Of a stretch of 64,000 nt of DNA, positions 62,690-64,000 are shown in pieces. The DNA is from JBDZVM01 sp040255675. GTDB lineage: Bacteria; Actinomycetota; Actinomycetes; Acidothermales; Acidothermaceae. Position 1 is the stretch's first letter. Every line of letters starts with the position of its first letter. The stretch is taken from contig JBDZVM010000020.1 in assembly GCA_040255675.1 (NCBI GenBank), forward strand, positions 4,149-68,148, written 5' to 3'. The notes under the pieces were generated by a model. That model ran no database searches. It saw nothing but the letters and a program-made list of their open reading frames with translations, and had not been told where the DNA came from. The translations under genes were made by a program, and so were the position numbers.

Positions 62690-64000
62690 GGCGACCCGAG
62701 GGGAATGCGCAAGCCAGCGAACGGCCCGCCGAAGAATCGTAAGTATGCGCCGCCCTTGATACCCGCCCGGCCAGCGACGCCGCTGGGCAGCACTCGGAAG
62801 CCCACTGATCCATTCGTTGCTGGCACGTAGTAGCGAATAGCCGGATTCGTCGCACCGGCTTTGCCCGGCAGGATATCGTAGCCAGCGTTCCGCGCCAGAT
62901 CATCAACCTGGCTGGGTGTCAGCCCTTCCAGCGCCTTTGGATCCTGCAGAATGTCGGCGGACGAGATACAGCTGTTGTGGACAAGGACGGGCGTGGTGCC
63001 CGCGTAGTAGGTGTGGATGCCGTCGATCTGCAGGTTGTACGCGGTCAAGGTCCGCCCGTAAATATGCTCGCCCGCGATGGTGAGGGTCCGGCCGTCGGCG
63101 CTGAGGACTTTGTGACCGACGGGCAAGTCGATGGCATCGGTGAAGGTGCCCGTGGTGGCGTCCCAGAATGGATGGCGATCAGTGCTGCGGATCACCGATC
63201 CGTCGCTGAAGATGAGGTCCACCATCGTGTGTCTGCCGCTGTGCCGTATCAGCGCGGCCACTGGGCGTGCGGCTGTCTGACCGGTCTGCGGGTCGGTGGC
63301 GAGCACTTTGTCACCCACCTTGACTTTGGAGATTAGCTCTTCGCTACCGTCCGCCATGGTGACCGGCGTATCGGCGGTAAAGCTGTTCAGGCATGACTCT
63401 GCAGCATCGCCCACGAGCGAGCCGCTACCTACTGCCGCAGCGTCCTCGGCTGCACCCGTCGATAGTAGGTCGCTGACGCCGCCTGCGATTCCGGTGGCGA
63501 GTCCCACGGTTCCGGCTACGCCTGCTGCGCCTTGGAATCCGTATTTGAGTTGCGTGCTGACGGACAACCCTTGTTCAGCGGCTTGCCATTCGTTGTAGTA
63601 GCCGTTGATCGCCTGGTAGGCGGGGTCGAATCCCATGACCAGGCTGGCGTAGACGCTGTTGCCCTGGTCGCGCGCCGCCGAGTAGACCTCCATGCCTTGG
63701 TAGACCGGGTCGTAGCTCATGACGAGTGAGTCCCAGACGCTGTTGCCGCAGGCGATTTTCTTTTGGACCGGGTCGGAGAAGATGTTGCCCTTGGTCCAGA
63801 AGTTGCCGCTGAACGGGTTGATCGCCGGGCCGAGGCCGGTCGGGTCGGTCACGTTGACGGGGTCACCTAAGGCGTAGCCGTACGCCGCGTGTGTCAAGGC
63901 GAGCGCCGGGTCGGCTGAGATGAATTGGCTGGTGGCCGGGTCGAGGTAGCGGGCTTGTAGGTATTGCCAGCCGGTGCCGGGGTCGGTGTAGGCACCGGCG
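62686..64000 (-). CDS. Rhs polymorphic toxin with Hint domain, N-terminus outside the window
   Basis: The frame is open to the window edge. It begins with the Rhs core end (WQYLQARYLDPATSQFISAD, YGYALGDPVNVTDPTG), then a linker, then a Hint intein-like domain (CLNSFTADTPVTMADGSEEL to YYAGTTPVLVHNSC), which self-cleaves to release the tip. The tip of about 95 residues (LTPSQVDDLARNAGYDILPG, GGAYLRFFGGPFAGLRIPLG) looks like a small RNase-type toxin of the kind that ends in RIPL/RVPL, family not fixed. Coupled immunity gene follows. The shell and secretion part lie beyond 64000. Confidence 0.85.
   Translation of the reverse strand, partial: AGAYTDPGTGWQYLQARYLDPATSQFISADPALALTHAAYGYALGDPVNVTDPTGLGPAINPFSGNFWTKGNIFSDPVQKKIACGNSVWDSLVMSYDPVYQGMEVYSAARDQGNSVYASLVMGFDPAYQAINGYYNEWQAAEQGLSVSTQLKYGFQGAAGVAGTVGLATGIAGGVSDLLSTGAAEDAAAVGSGSLVGDAAESCLNSFTADTPVTMADGSEELISKVKVGDKVLATDPQTGQTAARPVAALIRHSGRHTMVDLIFSDGSVIRSTDRHPFWDATTGTFTDAIDLPVGHKVLSADGRTLTIAGEHIYGRTLTAYNLQIDGIHTYYAGTTPVLVHNSCISSADILQDPKALEGLTPSQVDDLARNAGYDILPGKAGATNPAIRYYVPATNGSVGFRVLPSGVAGRAGIKGGAYLRFFGGPFAGLRIPLGSP

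Overview
The window is chromosomal DNA of a high-GC actinomycete. Evidence for this: two LLM-class (F420-type) flavin/deazaflavin oxidoreductases and an Rv0121-type F420 PPOX protein, frequent GTG starts behind GGAGG-type ribosome binding sites, many lipoproteins, Pro/Thr-linked chitinases, a sedolisin with actinobacterial cell-wall-binding repeats, and ECF sigma factors of the ECF41 and SigE-like types. A soil or litter lineage close to Frankiales/Jatrophihabitantales would fit, but that is a guess; no rRNA or tRNA gene was seen.

Layout. 1-5.8 kb: tail of an FKBP prolyl isomerase, a GH65 phosphorylase with its beta-phosphoglucomutase-type HAD partner, and a divergent TetR/MFS efflux pair with palindromic operators between them. 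5.8-13.2 kb: a lipoprotein, GNAT, LLM oxidoreductase, P-loop kinase, a probable c-di-AMP (ydaO-type) riboswitch leading an L,D-transpeptidase, a second cell-wall lipoprotein, DUF2203 and a methyltransferase.

13.2-25.7 kb is a 12,494-bp composite element. Its outer ends are inverted copies of an IS1595-type terminus (ATGACCTCTCCATCTAACG...) and it is bounded by a perfect 8-bp direct repeat, TCGCAGGA, at 13215-13222 and 25717-25724. It carries an IS1595-family element with its transposase and a lipoprotein passenger, debris (5'-truncated DUF805 gene, methyltransferase fragment, IS30 fragment), a 1,658-aa RCC1-Rhs polymorphic toxin with immunity genes, an orphan Rhs C-terminal cassette of different toxin type, and a second, transposase-deleted IS1595-type cassette that carries a self-inhibited Fic protein with an AbiEi-like N-terminus and a direct-repeat leader. 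The element sits between a GH15 glucanase gene and the methyltransferase gene, which were evidently neighbours on the same strand before insertion.

25.7-40.4 kb: GH15 with a small coupled upstream gene, an MFS permease with a 420-residue coiled-coil and winged-helix-like tail, citrate synthase, a methyltransferase, a sirtuin, a VOC protein, F420-type enzymes, an aldo/keto reductase and the helicase HrpA with an in-frame 15-bp minisatellite. 40.4-46.7 kb: a decayed zone (frameshifted trypsin-like protease, degenerate phd/relE-like genes) interleaved with an ECF sigma/membrane-regulator pair and an ECF41 sigma factor divergent from an NAD-dependent epimerase. 46.7-58.3 kb: secreted polymer-degrading block with a sedolisin carrying cell-wall-binding repeats, two divergent GH18 chitinases with DasR-like operators, and an acyltransferase-3/SGNH protein. 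58.3-64 kb: VOC, hypothetical genes, a VapBC-type pair, a Gfo/Idh/MocA oxidoreductase, and at the right edge a second Rhs toxin (Hint type) with an ATGA-coupled immunity gene.
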